The notes under the pieces were generated by a model. The model worked only from the letters and a program-made list of their open reading frames with translations. It did not search any database and had not been told where the DNA came from. Source: Portulaca oleracea (taxonomy: Eukaryota > Streptophyta > Magnoliopsida > Caryophyllales > Portulacaceae). From it: DNA of 64,000 nt. The position numbers were made by a program, and so were the translations under genes. Location of the stretch: positions 29,409,241 through 29,473,240 of the forward strand of contig CM055877.1 in assembly GCA_029582165.1 (NCBI GenBank), read 5' to 3'. This document shows, one piece after another, positions 35,045 through 47,070 of the stretch (positions are counted from its first letter, which is position 1; each line of letters opens with the position of its first letter).

Positions 35045-36117
35045 GTGTGTGACGACCAGTCTACCATGGGCAAGAAAATGACGGATGAGGCATTGTCAGG
35101 ATCCGCAAAGCAACCAATCATCTGGGAGGATGAGGTGTCGAAGGAAGAGGAATCACAACTCTCCCTATGTCTGATTGGGAAACTATGGACCAAGAAGAAA
35201 TTCAATAGCTTTGCGTTTATCAATACGCTGGAAAAAAAGATTTGGAGTCTCAAAAAAGGGTTGGAAATCAAGGAGATTGCCGACAACTTATTTCTTTTTC
35301 AATTCTACCATTGGCGGGATATGGAGAAAATGATCGATCAACGACCAACCGTGGAATTTCGAAAAAGCGGTGGTCTGTCTAAAGGAGGTTGAAGGGGATC
35401 TACAACCATCCAAAATGGCTGAAACCCTAACCCATACTCCTTTCTAGGTTAGGATATATGATCCACCTTTTAAGGGACGTAATGAAAGAAACATCAAGGC
35501 TCTGGCATATCATCTAGGGGTTCTCATCAAGCTTGATGCTTCTGAGAGAACCTTTCCGGAGTGAAATCCCCACTGAAAGAAGGAATGGAGAAAGACTTGT
35601 GATGAAAGTAAAGTATGAGCGTTTACCTTTGATATGTTACTTCTGCGGGAAGTTAGAGAACAATGAGAAGTATTGCGAAGAAAAAGATGAAGCAAGGATG
35701 AGGGCGTCCTAAACTATGGGGATCGGATGAATGTTTTTCCATGGCACGCGAAGAGAGGGCTGACAATGGCTACCCAGCATTCAACGGGGTCAGTGGCCAG
35801 AAAGCTTGCATCCCAACCTCGACAAGAAGAAAAAATAAGGCATGAACCCAATGTTGAAGAAGTTGTGAAAGGCATGGGAAAAACCCAAGTAACTGAAGTA
35901 AATGTGGAAGGAGATGGCGGGGCTGTGCAGCGGGACAAATACGAGGGTGGAGGGGAAGAGGGAGAGAAAAGTGAGGAGAGTGAGGACATCCAATCACATT
36001 ATGGGGAAAAAGAAGGGGAGGGAGGGAGCCATAGTAAACTTTCTAAAGGCAGGGGGAAGGAAAATGGAGAAGGCAACCAAGAGAGACTGGTAAGAATGAT
36101 GAAGAATGGGGTGTAAT
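35045..36117 (+). pseudogene. LINE ORF1 (DUF4283-type domain plus CCHC-like knuckle), broken
   Basis: The first part (35045-35392) contains LCLIGKLWTKKKFNSFAFIN and LFLFQFYHWRDMEKMI, the pattern of the DUF4283 nucleic-acid-binding domain of plant LINE ORF1 proteins. A frameshift near 35370 is followed by EVEGDLQPSKM and more stops. At about 35636-35680 a knuckle reads CYFCGKLENNEKYC, in which the expected His is Asn. The remaining 35727-36117 is a charged Glu/Lys/Gly-rich tail. The product would coat LINE RNA; this copy cannot make it. Confidence 0.75.
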
Positions 36118-36257
36118 ATTAGGAAAAAGAGGGAAGCTGATCGACCAAATGAGATGCAATATGACCAGTAGAAAAAAGCAAGGCAGAATATCCATGAAGA
36201 CGAAGCAAGAAGTTCCACGTTAGTAGCGACGGCTGACATACAGCCCCGCGAACAACA

Positions 36258-39200
36258 ATGAAAATACTAGTGTGGAACTGTCGTGAGCTTGGGAACCCAC
36301 GCGCAGTGTCAGGCCTAAAACGCCTCTTAAATGATGAAGGTCCCAATATAGTCTTCCTCAATGAGACAAAACTAAAGCAATGGGAGATTGCGCCGCTCTA
36401 AAGCCGGTTAAATATGGCAAATGAGGTCTATATGAGTTGCTCGGGCGAGGCAAGGGCTAGAAGGGGAGGGCTTGCGATGATATGGAACAATACCACAAAC
36501 ATGCAGTTGCTTTCAATGTCAATGCCCACATTGATATGGTATGTGTAAACGAGGAGGGAGCAAACAGTTGGAGATTTACGAGGAATATATGGATACCCAG
36601 CGGATGAGGATAAATGGAAGACTTTGGATCTGTTGAGAAATAAGAAGCTTGAAAAATCGGGTGGACCTCCCTTGGCTGTGCAGGGGGGATTTTAACAACA
36701 TTCTGCTACAGGAAGAAAAGAGGGGAGGAATCGCCAAACAGCAAACAACATGGAAGAGTTTCGTGATGCGCTACTATACTGTGATCTCAAAGACCTTGGT
36801 TTTGATGGCAACCTGTATACTTGGAGCAACGGACGTGATATAGATAAAAACATACAAGAGCATCTGGATCGCTTCGTGGGCAACTCTAAATGGCGAGAAA
36901 TGTTTCTCTGGATCTATGTTCACCACCTGCACAAAAGGTGATCTGATCAAATACCGGTGTTGTTGCACAGTGCAAAACATGTTACTACTAGCTGGAGAGC
37001 ACCCAACAAAGTCTGAGCGTGTCAGTTTGAAAAACACTGGATAAAAGAGGAGGGTTGTCAAGGAGTGATTGAGGAAGCATGGGAAGCAAGACAAAACCGG
37101 GAGATCGGGGACAGGTTGAAGGCGTGCTGCAAACAAATGAAGGAAATAATTGGTACTGAGATGAGAAAAATGAAAAAAGAATCCCAAAGAGTGAAGAAAG
37201 TCATAGAGGAAGTCCAAACAGCACCTCCAAATTTAAACAACTTGGCAGCTCTTCGAGTATTGGTGGGGGAGTTGGAGCCTCTGAAGGAAAAGAGGAGAGC
37301 TACTGGGCACAAAAGAGTAGGCAGAATTGGCTGAGAGACACGGACCGAAACACAAGTTTTTTCATGAAAAAGCAACCCAGCGAAGAAGGAGAAACAGACT
37401 AGTGAATATATAGGATGAAGGGGGAGTGTGGAGAGAAAAAGATGAGGAGATTAAAAGGGTTTTTGTCCAGTATTTCGATCATATTTTCGCGTTGCAAGAA
37501 GTGGTGGATACTGAACCGGTGATAAACCTCGTCACACCACTAGTCACGGAGGAGATGAACTCGAAACTACGGCAACCCTGCACAAGAGAGGAAGTCCTTA
37601 CCGCCCTTCACCAAATTCACCCAACAAAGGCCCCCGGACCCGACGGTTTGCCTGCTCTTTTTTATCAAAAATACTAGAATATTGTGGGTTAAGATGTCCT
37701 TGAATATGTCTTGGATGTCTTAAATTATGGAAAATCCCCTGAGAGTGTAAACCAAAATTTCATTGTTTTAATACCCAAGGTTATATAAAACCCCCCACAA
37801 CTACAATAAACATTAGACCCACAAGCTTATGTAATGTGATTTATAAGTTCATTTCAAAAACCATTGCGAACAGACTGAAATGTATCCTCCCTCACATTAT
37901 CCACGAGTCTCAAAGCGCCTTTGTTCCTGGCAGGCTGATTACCGATAACATCCTACTGGCCTTTGAATACTTTCATTACCTTAAGAAAAGGCCAAAGAAT
38001 ATTGAGAGAGGTCATATGGCCCTCAAACTTGACATGAGTAAGGCAGGCGTATGACAAAGTTGAATGAATTTTTGTCCAAAAAATGATGGAGGCGATGGGT
38101 TTCAACTAGGGCTTCATTGATCTTATTATAACCTGTATTTCCTCGATACGCTATCAGGTATTAATTAATGGGAAACCTTCGAACGGAATCACCCCGAGTA
38201 GAGTTCTCCGCCAAGGCGACCCGTTATCACCCTATTTGTTCTTGATGTGTGTAGAGGGACTCTCAGCGCTGATCCAGGATAGGGAGGAAAGGGGTTGCAC
38301 AGACGGAATCCAAATTGCGAGAAGTGCCCTTAAAGTTTCCCATTTATTTTTTGCGGATGATAGCCTGCTCTTTGTGAGGGCAACAGAAGCAAAAGCAATG
38401 CAGGTGTTGGAAATATTGAAGAAATATGAGCTAGCCTCGAGACAGATGATCAACATTGACAAGTCGGAGATTTCTTATAGCCGAAACATGAGCTAATAAT
38501 TGAAGAATATGCTCCAGGAGAAGCTTGGTTCAAGGCGGTAGAAACCTATGATCAGTATTTGGGAATGCCCACCTTCATCGGGAGATTGAAGAAAGTGGTC
38601 TTTCAACTTATTCAGGATCAGGTCTGGAGAAAGGTCAGGGGTTGGAATGAGCAACACCTCTCACGCGCAGGAAAAGAATTTCTCATTAAATCAGTAGCTC
38701 GCCCTATCCCGACATATGCAATGTAGTGTTTCGTGATGTCGGTGGGGGTATGCAAGACACTGGAGAAGTACTATCGCAGGTTTTGGTGGGGAAACAATGA
38801 GTAGAACAGAGGGATTAGCTGGGTATCATGGGATAAGATGTGCATGAGGAAAAACAAAGGGGGAATGGGGTTTCGGCAACTTCAATACTTCAATATGGCC
38901 TTGCTAGCAGAATAAACGTGGCGACTCACACAACAACCAAATTCTTTGGCGACAAGAGTCTTGAAAGCGCGCTATTTTGCAAGCTGTGATTTTTGGCAAG
39001 CTAAATTGGGCCACCAACAGTTATACTTGGAGGAGCATCTTAAGGGCCCGACCATTGCTACAAAGGGGAGTGAGATGGCTCATTGGAGACGGAAGAAAGG
39101 TTCGTATATGGACAAACACATGGCTTCCCAACCTGCAAGGAGGCCGAGTACGAACTGAACCAACTTTCTTGGAGGAAGATGCGGTGGTGGCTGATCGACC

Positions 39201-40311
39201 TCATTGATAGAAAGGAGGGTGTGTGGAAAGAGGATTTGTTGTAGCTGTGCTTTGATGATGCCACCCAAAAGGAAATAAAGTCCATTCCTTTAAGGGCGGA
39301 GATTGAGGACGACACACTCATTTGGCAACCCAGCTACAATGGTGAGTTCACTATCAAGTCGGCATACTGGCTGGCGAAAGAAATGGAGGAAAATAGAGGA
39401 GGTGGCGGGAGCTCTTCTTCTCGAAAGGACCGGGAGTCGAGCTCAGCTAATATGGAAATTAGAGGCTCGTCTGAGCGTTAAACATTGCCTTTGGCGCATA
39501 TGGAGGGATGCTTTACCGACCGAACAAATCTGGTACGAAGGAACATTGACGTGGACCCGGTTTGTCCAACGTGCGGTGATGGGTATGAAACCAACAACCA
39601 CCTCTTCTTGGATTGTGAATGGGCTTCACTAATATGGAAAAGTAGTTGTTTCCGTTTCGACGTACGCCAAAGGGAGGAGGTGGATGCAGGGATTTGAATT
39701 GAGAAACGGCTGAAGGAGATGGACAAACAAGCAAGTGGGCTGTTTGGTACACTCCTCTGGGAAATTTGGAAAGGTCGGAACTTGTGGGTCTTACAAAACC
39801 GACATACTCACCCGATGGAAATTATAAACAAGGCCATGGACCTTCACTGTCCCAACCCACATTGGAACGGCCTTCTGGGGGCGTAGAACCGGACGCAAAA
39901 TGGACACCACCAGCACAAGGATGGATGAAACTAAATTCGGACGCCACTATCCATAGGGATAGCCGTGGAGGTTAGGGAACGGTGATTCGGGATGAGAATG
40001 GACGAGTCATGTGTGCTGAATTCACGCATAGGGAAGTTGGATGGAGGGTGGAGGCTATGGAGGCGGGAGCGATCAGGAACGGGCTATTACTAGCCAAAAG
40101 CCGAGGCGTAGCACGGCTGGAGGTCGAGACCGATTGCCTTGCTGTTTTTAAGGGCCTGACTGGACAACAACGGGTCGAACCCTCAACAAGCGGAATAGTG
40201 AAGGATTGTCTCTCATTAGTAGATTGTTTTCAGTCAGTTCGATTTTTGTTTACTAGAAGAGAATGTAATAAAGTGGCTCACACTTTGTCTAGATCAGCGG
40301 TGTCTTTATGA
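36258..40311 (+). pseudogene. LINE ORF2: endonuclease, reverse transcriptase, zf-RVT, RNase H; broken
   Basis: Starts at the ATG at 36258 with MKILVWNCRELGNPRAV and FLNETKL (apurinic-type endonuclease, catalytic Asn and Glu). Then WLCRGDFNNILL near 36660, KAPGPDGLPALFYQ near 37630, [13 protein letters not shown] near 37910, LRQGDPLSPYLF near 38205 and the FADDSLLF catalytic box near 38350. The zinc-binding stretch DPVCPTCGDGYETNNHLFLDC is near 39555-39615. The RNase H domain (LNSDAT, MEAGAI, VETDC) ends with a stop at 40311. At least a dozen stops and frameshifts separate these blocks. An integral C-terminal RNase H is typical of plant L1 elements. Confidence 0.9.
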
Positions 40312-40550
40312 GGTTCAAAAACTGCCCAGAGGAGGTTGCAAATTTGGTATCCTCTGACTCAATATAAGTCCTGTGGCTATGCCACAGTTGCTCCAAAAAA
40401 AAAACTAAGATTAATTAATAATTAAATTAGTCAAAACATACTTTCTCCACAAATAAATAGATTAAACTGGAGAAACCCACTTTGGCATATATTCACAATT
40501 GGGTTGACGGTTGACCAAGCAAAATAAAATAAACACAAGATGCTCTTGCT

Positions 40551-40607
40551 AAACTAAGAGGTATGTGAATGTCGTTTCAAAAAAAAAAAAAAAACTAAGA
40601 GGTATGT
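40551..40607 (+). mobile_element. Ultra-short retro-insertion (12 nt plus poly-A)
   Basis: AAACTAAGAGGTATGT occurs at 40551-40566 and again at 40592-40607. Between the copies lie only GAATGTCGTTTC and a run of A. A 15-16 bp target duplication next to a poly-A run is the hallmark of LINE-machinery integration, here after extreme 5' truncation. Confidence 0.7.
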
Positions 40608-40978
40608 AGAGTTAACCACCCAATAAATTAATCGAATTTTATCTCGAAAAAATGGGAAACACCTGGGTTGACCAAGCAACAAATAAAATACTAATTAGGA
40701 TAACTTAATTAATGAGGATAACTTAATCAGTAAATTTTAAGCAGTCAATTTTATACTATGGCTGCAACTGCAAATAAATCAATCATGTTAAATGTTACTC
40801 CATCAATTTATTTGCCACTTTGGCAAAAAGTGGATTAAACTGATACAACACACAAATTTAGATAAAAATAAAATAAAATGATAAAATTTCGTCAATTATT
40901 ATTATTTCATTGGTTCTAAAATAAAATGTTCTCTCTATTTTTTATGTGTCATCGCGGTTTTCCGTGTCCAAAACTTTG
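40608..40978. other. Intergenic sequence, nothing recognised
   Basis: AT-rich, no gene signal. Confidence 0.5.
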
Positions 40979-41051
40979 ACTTTTTTAAGGATTTTTAGAT
41001 TTAATTTACTGAATTTTTAGGATATTAGACAATAATATTATGAACTTTTAC

Positions 41052-41256
41052 TGAAGAAAAGTAGAGAGAGAATGTATGTCTCGGGAGAGAGAGTGAGGAA
41101 TTTGTTATATGTGTATATGAAAATATACAGCAACAATGATTTATATACACAAATGAATCCAACCTCCTAAACTGACCTGGCAGCAGCTCTAACAAACTTA
41201 ATAAAATATCTTAGACTAGTATTTACAAGAATAAGATATAGGTAACTATCTTCACA
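41052..41256 (-). repeat. 3' LTR of the Ty1-copia element
   Basis: Direct repeat of 45744-45948. Confidence 0.96.
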
Positions 41257-44200
41257 CTCCCCCCTCAAGCTTGACTTGTGAAGGATCTACAAGACCAAGC
41301 TTGAAAGATAGAAACTGGTGTTGAGCAGCTCCTAAAGGTTTCGTAAATATATCAGCAAGTTGAAACTTAGATGGAACATGGCTTGTCTGAAGAAAACCTT
41401 CTTGAACTCTATCTCGTACATAATGGCAATCCACATCCAAATGTTTGGTGCGATTGTGGAATACAGGATTGGCGGCAATATGTTGTGCAGCTTTATTGTC
41501 GCATATCAAGGAAACCGGGAAATTAACCTGAATATGCAAATCCTTTAGCAAACCTGCAACCCATACCAATTCACTAGCAGTAGAAGACATACTTCTGTAT
41601 TCAGATTCTGCCGAGGATTTAGATGTGGTTTTCTGCTTCTTGGTCTTCCATGACACCAATGCATCTCCCAAAAAGACACCATAACCGGTAACCGACTTTC
41701 TACTAAAAGAACATCTGGCCCAATCAGCATCGGAGTAACCGGTTAACTGTAAAGATGATTGAACGGGGAAGAATAGACCGTTATTGATAGTGCCCTTGAG
41801 GTACTTGAGCACATGAAATGCAGCATCTAGGTGAGGTTGCCTCGGAGAGCTAAGAAACTGACTTAAGTGTTGCACAGCAAAACTTATGTCGGGTCGCGTC
41901 AAATTTAGATAAAGTAATCTGCCGACTAAACTTCTATACATGTCAGGTTGTGCAAGAATATCTCCTGTATCAGGAGTAAGCTGAAGATTAGTGGGCAGTG
42001 GGTTGGACACTGGTTTACAACCAGAGAGTCCCGCATCTATCAAGATATCAGCAATATATTTCCTCTGGTTAAGAATGGTCCCAGTTGAGGACCTAGCAAT
42101 CTCAATACCCAAAAAATACCTAGCCGACCCAAGATCCTTGATAGTGAAGGCTCTATCAAGTTCATGTTTCACCAAAGAAATTGCAAAGTCATCATTGCCA
42201 GTAAGCAACATATCATCGACATATACCAAAGCCGCAATAAAAGTATCTCAATGAGACTTGGTGAAAAGGGAATAATCTTGTTTAGACTGCTCAAATCCAA
42301 GACTTTTGAAGAACTTAGTCAACTCAAGATTCCATTGCCTCGATGCTTGTTTCAGCCCATACAACGATTTGCGAAGCTTGCACACTTTTCCGGGAGGTAT
42401 GTCATACCCTTTGGGAGGTAAAATGTACACTTCTTCATCTAAATGGCCATGAAGAAAGGCGTTATTAACGTCCAACTGATGCAAGGGCCAGCCCTTTGCA
42501 GTAGCTAAAGCAATCAAGATGCGCACTGTGGGCAACTTCGCGACCGGGGAGAATGTGTGTTTATAGTCCTTGTCCTTGATTTGAGTGAATCCTCGGACAA
42601 CAAATCTAGCCTTGAACTTATCAATAGTCCCATCAGATTTATATTTCACCTTGTAATGCCACTTGGAGCCAATGGCTTGTTTTCCCTTAGGCAAATCAGC
42701 GATTTCCCAGGTTTCATTAGCTTCTAATGCAGCAAGTTCCTTTTGCATGGCATCCTCCCAACGAGGATCACCCTCGCCTGGTCATAAGTGGATGGCTCGA
42801 ATGCATAACGCATGAAACAATGAAGCAATGTATTCCGGCTGTAGATGAGCGAAATCTGCTGGAACAAACAAAGGATATTTTACAGCCGTGTGGGCGTAGT
42901 CATTTAACCAAGCAGGTGGTTTAGTGGTTCTCGTAGATCTACGAGGAGGTGTAGCAGGAGGTGTCCGCCGCCGCAATATCAGGAGATGAGGTAGAATCTT
43001 CATGAACCGAATCATCACATAAAGATGGAGAATTACAATCATTTGTGGATGAGGAAGACATGTCAGACACGGGTGTTGGATCAGAGGGAATAAGTGCGGG
43101 ATGGTCAGGAAAAAATGATGAAGTAGAGGGTGAAGAACTATCAACATGGTTGTGTTTGAAGGGTAAAACATCCTCGTAAAACCTCACATCTCTACTCACA
43201 ATAGTCTTATGAGTTTCCAAGTCATACAACCTATAAGCCTTTTGATGAGAGGGGTAGCCGATGAGTATACATTTCCTCCCTTTTTTTCCAAATTTATCCT
43301 TACAGGACAAATTCAAGCAGTAACAAAGACTCCCAATCACTCTCAACTCATTGTATGTACGTAACCTTCCATGCAACTTCTCAAAAGGTGTTTTCCAACC
43401 AAGAACAGCTGATGGCAATTTATTGATTATATGAGTAGCAGCTAAGATGCAAGGTCCCCAAAATTTGAGTGGAAGATTGGCATGAACCCTAAGAGCCCTA
43501 GCAGTCTCAACAAGGTGCCTGTGCTTCCTCTCAACCCTACCATTCTGTTGAGGAGTACCGGGGACACTCTTATAATGAACAATCCCATGACTACCAAAAA
43601 ACTCAACACATTGGCCTTGAATAAATTCTGAGCCATTGTCACTTCTAATAGCTTTCACACATCTTCCAAATTGAGTCTTAGTATAAGCAATAAAATGCTT
43701 AATCTGAGTAACAACTTGCATTTTATTTTGAAGCAAAAACGTCCAAGTACATCTAGTACAATCATCTAGCAAGAAGAAAGTAATGAGCTCCATCAACATC
43801 CGCTACCTATAGGGTCCCCACAAATCCATATGTATGAGCTCAAATGGTCAGAAGCAATTGAAGCACTTTTCGGAAAAGGCAATCGGTGAAACTTTGACAA
43901 CATACAAGTCTCACAATGTTCATTGTCTAAACAATGTATCTCACAGCCCGGAATTCGCTTTAGCTTAGACCAAGAACAATGCCCTAGCCTAGCATGTAAC
44001 AGATGCTTATTCAACCCCTTATTACAACCTGTGACACTAGAGTCAACAAAATCTGCCTTACTGTCATGAACCACAGCTGCAACTTGAGCATGATTTCCAT
44101 CAAGTTTGTATAAGCCAGCAACCTTATTCCCAAAAGCCACACAGGATTTAGTAATAAGGTCCTGAAAATAACACCCAAACCGAGTGAATTCGACCATAAA

Positions 44201-44665
44201 GTCAGAATCATCAAGTAACTTGCCAATAGACAACAGGTTAAACTTGAACTCAGGTACAAATAGCACATCTTGCAACATTATGTTAGTATGTATTCTAATG
44301 TTGCCAATGATCTTAACCTCCTTCAACCTTCCATCAGGGAGACCAACTAAAATAGGTTTGGATAAAACCTTCCTATTTTCAAACAACTCCAAATAGGGTG
44401 ACATGTGATCTGAGGCCCCTAAATCAACTATCCAACCTACCATACCGGTGTCACGATGAAGATTCACATTATTTGAAAAAACAGTTGGAGTTGAGACCTT
44501 ACCAGCAAAGTTGCTAGAGCTTCCAACACGATCTGTTCCCTTATCCTTTAGAGCCTTGAGAACTTCATTACACAGTGTTTGGATCAAAGTAGAATCCACC
44601 TTGGTCTTCATGTTATTGTAATCATCTGCCAATGGAGTCTCAAGGCGATCTCGAAGAATCTCCAA
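41252..44665 (-). pseudogene. Ty1-copia pol: protease, integrase, reverse transcriptase, RNase H
   Basis: Protease at about 44430 reads WIVDLGASDHM: the essential Ser/Thr of D-S/T-G is Leu. The pre-integrase zinc region (HARLGH...CETC) is near 43920-44000. Integrase (43799-42939) keeps its acidic residues in LDDCTR, IRSDNGSEF and QQNGRVERKH. A frame change lies between the zinc region and the core (near 43795), another near 42950, and another near 42785. Reverse transcriptase (42748-41252) has [10 protein letters not shown] and the catalytic YVDD, but an in-frame TGA at 42248-42250 separates LFTKSH from the YVDD block. RNase H (YSDADWA, KSSAESEY) is open to its end at 41252. Confidence 0.92.
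41257..41270 (-). other. Polypurine tract of the Ty1-copia element
   Basis: The minus strand reads GCTTGAGGGGGGAG directly before the 3' LTR (TGTGAAG). Confidence 0.85.
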
Positions 44666-44671
44666 TCACTG

Positions 44672-45613
44672 AGCAGCATCTTCACGCCGCTTTATGCTCT
44701 CCTTTGAACCACCGATAACCATGGATTTTAAAGCATTTATCTATCGTATGACCTCGAGTTTTGCAAAGAGTCACAAAATAGATCAAGTTTTCCTTCTTGA
44801 TTCCTTCCTTCCAGAACGGAACCATCCTCGCCATCGGAGATTTATGGATAGCATAGGCCTCCATAGCTACATCTTCCTTCACATTAATCACATCCGTGAT
44901 TTCACGTTGCTTCTCAATTTGTCAGAGGATGTAGTAAACACGATTTAGAGGTGGCAAAGGGTCCATGGCGATTCTGTCCTCTTGTTTGATCATATCCACT
45001 GCTCAATCCCATCGAATCAGATGAGGCGATTTCTCATTTCCAATTCGGAAATTCTCTTCAACAAATCACATTCGCAGCTTTTTCATCGCATGCAAGAACA
45101 ATGAGGCGCGAGATCCACCGATTGAAGTTCATCCCAAATTCGCTTCATTCGATTATAGTAAACGATGATTGAATTGTTTCCTTGCGCCAAATCGACCATT
45201 CTTTCTTCAATTGGTACAAGAGAGGTCCATTAGTTTGGCGAATCGCTCGCGATCTCGGACCACAACTCTTTTGATGTTTCGATGTATGTGAACGCTTCCG
45301 AAATTTCGTGAACTAGCGAATTAAGGATCCAACATGTCACCATGCTATCACACCTTATCCACCTCATATAATCGGAGATGATTCACGGACATTTGCGAAC
45401 CATCAATAAAACCTAATTTGGTTTTGGTTGAGTGCACGACGAGCGATCTGCTCGAGGGATGAAGTTGCTCCCATCAAATTGCTTAGCAATCAATTGCATG
45501 CCGCGATCGTAACTAGAAAGAAACAGAGGATCATCGTAACTACCTCACTGGCGATTTAAGGTGAAATTTTCGTGTCCAGCTTGAATCTCCGAGCTGGAAT
45601 TTTCGTAATCCAT
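44672..45613 (-). pseudogene. Ty1-copia gag, degraded
   Basis: From the ATG at 45613 (MDYENSSSEIQ) a stop occurs within 25 codons. Recognisable blocks follow in changing frames: DPLFLSSYDRGMQL, QFDGSNF, then WIRCDSMVTCWILNSLVHEI, ETSKELWSE. At 44891-44682 a knuckle-like CKTRGHTIDKC retains Cys-His-Cys, but the first Cys position is occupied by another residue. Confidence 0.8.
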
Positions 45614-45731
45614 AGAGATTCGGAGAGAAATTGATCAATTGATGATCAAGAAGGTGTTGATTGACAACAAATTGTGAAGCAAAATATCAGTGGAAAGAAT
45701 GAGCAAAATCAAGGATCGAAATCTCCTCGAT

Positions 45732-45743
45732 GCTCTGATAACA
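45732..45743 (-). other. Primer binding site of the Ty1-copia element
   Basis: The minus strand reads TGTTATCAGAGC, one mismatch from the tRNA-iMet site TGGTATCAGAGC, adjacent to the LTR end. Confidence 0.88.
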
Positions 45744-45948
45744 TGAAGAAAAGTAGAGAGAGAATGTATGTCTCGGGAGAGAGAGTGAGGAATTTGTTAT
45801 ATGTGTATATGAAAATATACAGCAACAATGATTTATATACACAAATGAATCCAACCTCCTAAGCTGACCTGGCAGCAGCTCTAACAAACTTAATAAAATA
45901 TCTTAGACTAGTATTTACAAGAATAAGATACAGGTAACTATCTTCACA
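45744..45948 (-). repeat. 5' LTR of the Ty1-copia element
   Basis: 205 bp, bordered by the second TTTAC copy on the right. Confidence 0.96.
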
Positions 45949-46523
45949 TTTACCTTAGACAATAATACACTGAACTTTGACCTTGGACAATAATACATTG
46001 TATTTTTGGGGTGTTGGACAATAATACACCAGGAAATATTATGATGGTGGCTGACTTGGTGGTGATCCTACGTGACAAGCGGACCATGTAGGATTGCCAC
46101 CAAGTCAGTCACCGCCGGAATTACTATGAGTGCATTATTGTCCAACACCCCCAAAGTACAGTGTATTATTGTCCAAGGTCAAAGTTTACTGTATTATTAT
46201 CCAATATCCCAAAAGTTCAGTATATTGACGTCCAAAAACTTTTTTTTAATATGTAAAATGATTCTTTGTATAAAATTGATATCATTAGATTCGTGCTGAA
46301 AAGTACTATTACAAAAGGATAACATTTTTTTTGATAAAATATAATGTAAGAAATTATTGAGTAAAGATGAAACTTGAAAAGTGTGAAAATTAGTTATTTT
46401 AGAACGGAGAGTATTAAGAATAAAAGTAGTCAAATTGTTATTGACAATATAAAATTACTAATAGTTAAGGAAAAAAGTTAATGAATAAATATTTAGTAAC
46501 AGAAGGAGTAATCAAATAATGAA

Positions 46524-47061
46524 GGGTTATTGGATAATAATAATAATATCAATTTTGGGAGTATTGGCCGAAAATAATATTAACAATTTTGTTGAACACT
46601 AATAGTATCAACTATTGACCTATTTTGCAGTACTAGTACAACACTGAGTTAGTAGGTTTTTGATTTAGGAGAAAGATTATATGTCACCTAATAGTCTGAG
46701 CCGGAGGCTGCGGCAAGTTGAAAAAACATTAACTCCCACATTTTTTTACACTAAGAAACATTAACCAACTTAGCGAAACAATAATGTAAAAATAAAACTG
46801 TTATTGTTTTTAGCTAAATTGGTTAATACTGCTTAATTGACAAAAACGAGTGACAATCAACATTTTTTCCACTTGCTCCACCCTCCAGCTCAGACAATTA
46901 GGCGACAGTTCATCTTTTCGTCGAGTCAAGCACTTACCAACTCGGTGGCATACTATTAGTGAAAATAGTTCCATAGTTGGTACTATTAGTGTCCAACAAA
47001 ATTATTGATATTATTATCGGTCAATATCCTCAAAGTTAATATTATTATTATCTAATAACCC
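46524..47061. mobile_element. Fold-back MITE, family F4
   Basis: 538 bp of imperfect long inverted repeat starting GGGTTATTGGATAATAATAA and ending with its inverse. Flanks AATAATGAA (46515-46523) and AATAATTAA (47062-47070) agree at 8 of 9. Arms carry TGTTGRACACTAATAGTA and a GC-richer inner pair (GTCTGAGCCGGAGG / CCTCCAGCTCAGAC). Confidence 0.8.
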
Positions 47062-47070
47062 AATAATTAA

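Larger units (their letters stand above)
34932..40404 (+). mobile_element. Full-length L1-type LINE, inactive
   Basis: 5.47 kb ending in a short poly-A (40395-40404), flanked by 15-bp sites CTTAGATTAATTAAT (34917-34931) and CTAAGATTAATTAAT (40405-40419) with one mismatch. Order: ORF1, ORF2 (endonuclease, reverse transcriptase, zinc-binding region, RNase H), 3' tail. Both reading frames are broken in many places. Confidence 0.92.
41052..45948 (-). mobile_element. Ty1-copia LTR retrotransposon, structurally complete (4.9 kb), coding broken
   Basis: LTRs of 205 bp (41052-41256 and 45744-45948; TGAAGAAAAG...CTTCACA) differ at two positions by eye. A perfect duplication TTTAC lies at 41047-41051 and 45949-45953. 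Primer site, gag, protease, integrase, RT and RNase H follow in the copia order on the minus strand, ending at a polypurine tract. Coding is interrupted at several points. Confidence 0.96.
40988..46237. mobile_element. Fold-back MITE, family F3, split by a Ty1-copia element
   Basis: 40988-41051 plus 45954-46237 form one long inverted repeat of about 350 bp centred near 46081 (GGTGATCCTACGTGACAAGC / its inverse). Each arm holds repeats of a roughly 35-bp unit containing GGACAATAATACA. Flanks ACTTTTTTA (40979-40987) and ACTTTTTTT (46238-46246) agree at 8 of 9 bases, as in Mutator-type elements. The copia insertion at 41052-45948 divides the left arm. Confidence 0.75.

Noticed and set aside
40895..46410. 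Stowaway-like pair of ends (TTCTAAAATAAAATG near 40905 and TATTTTAGAACGGAGAG near 46390) enclosing the F3 element
   Set aside because: The left end lacks the expected terminal bases and TA duplication, so the match is too weak.
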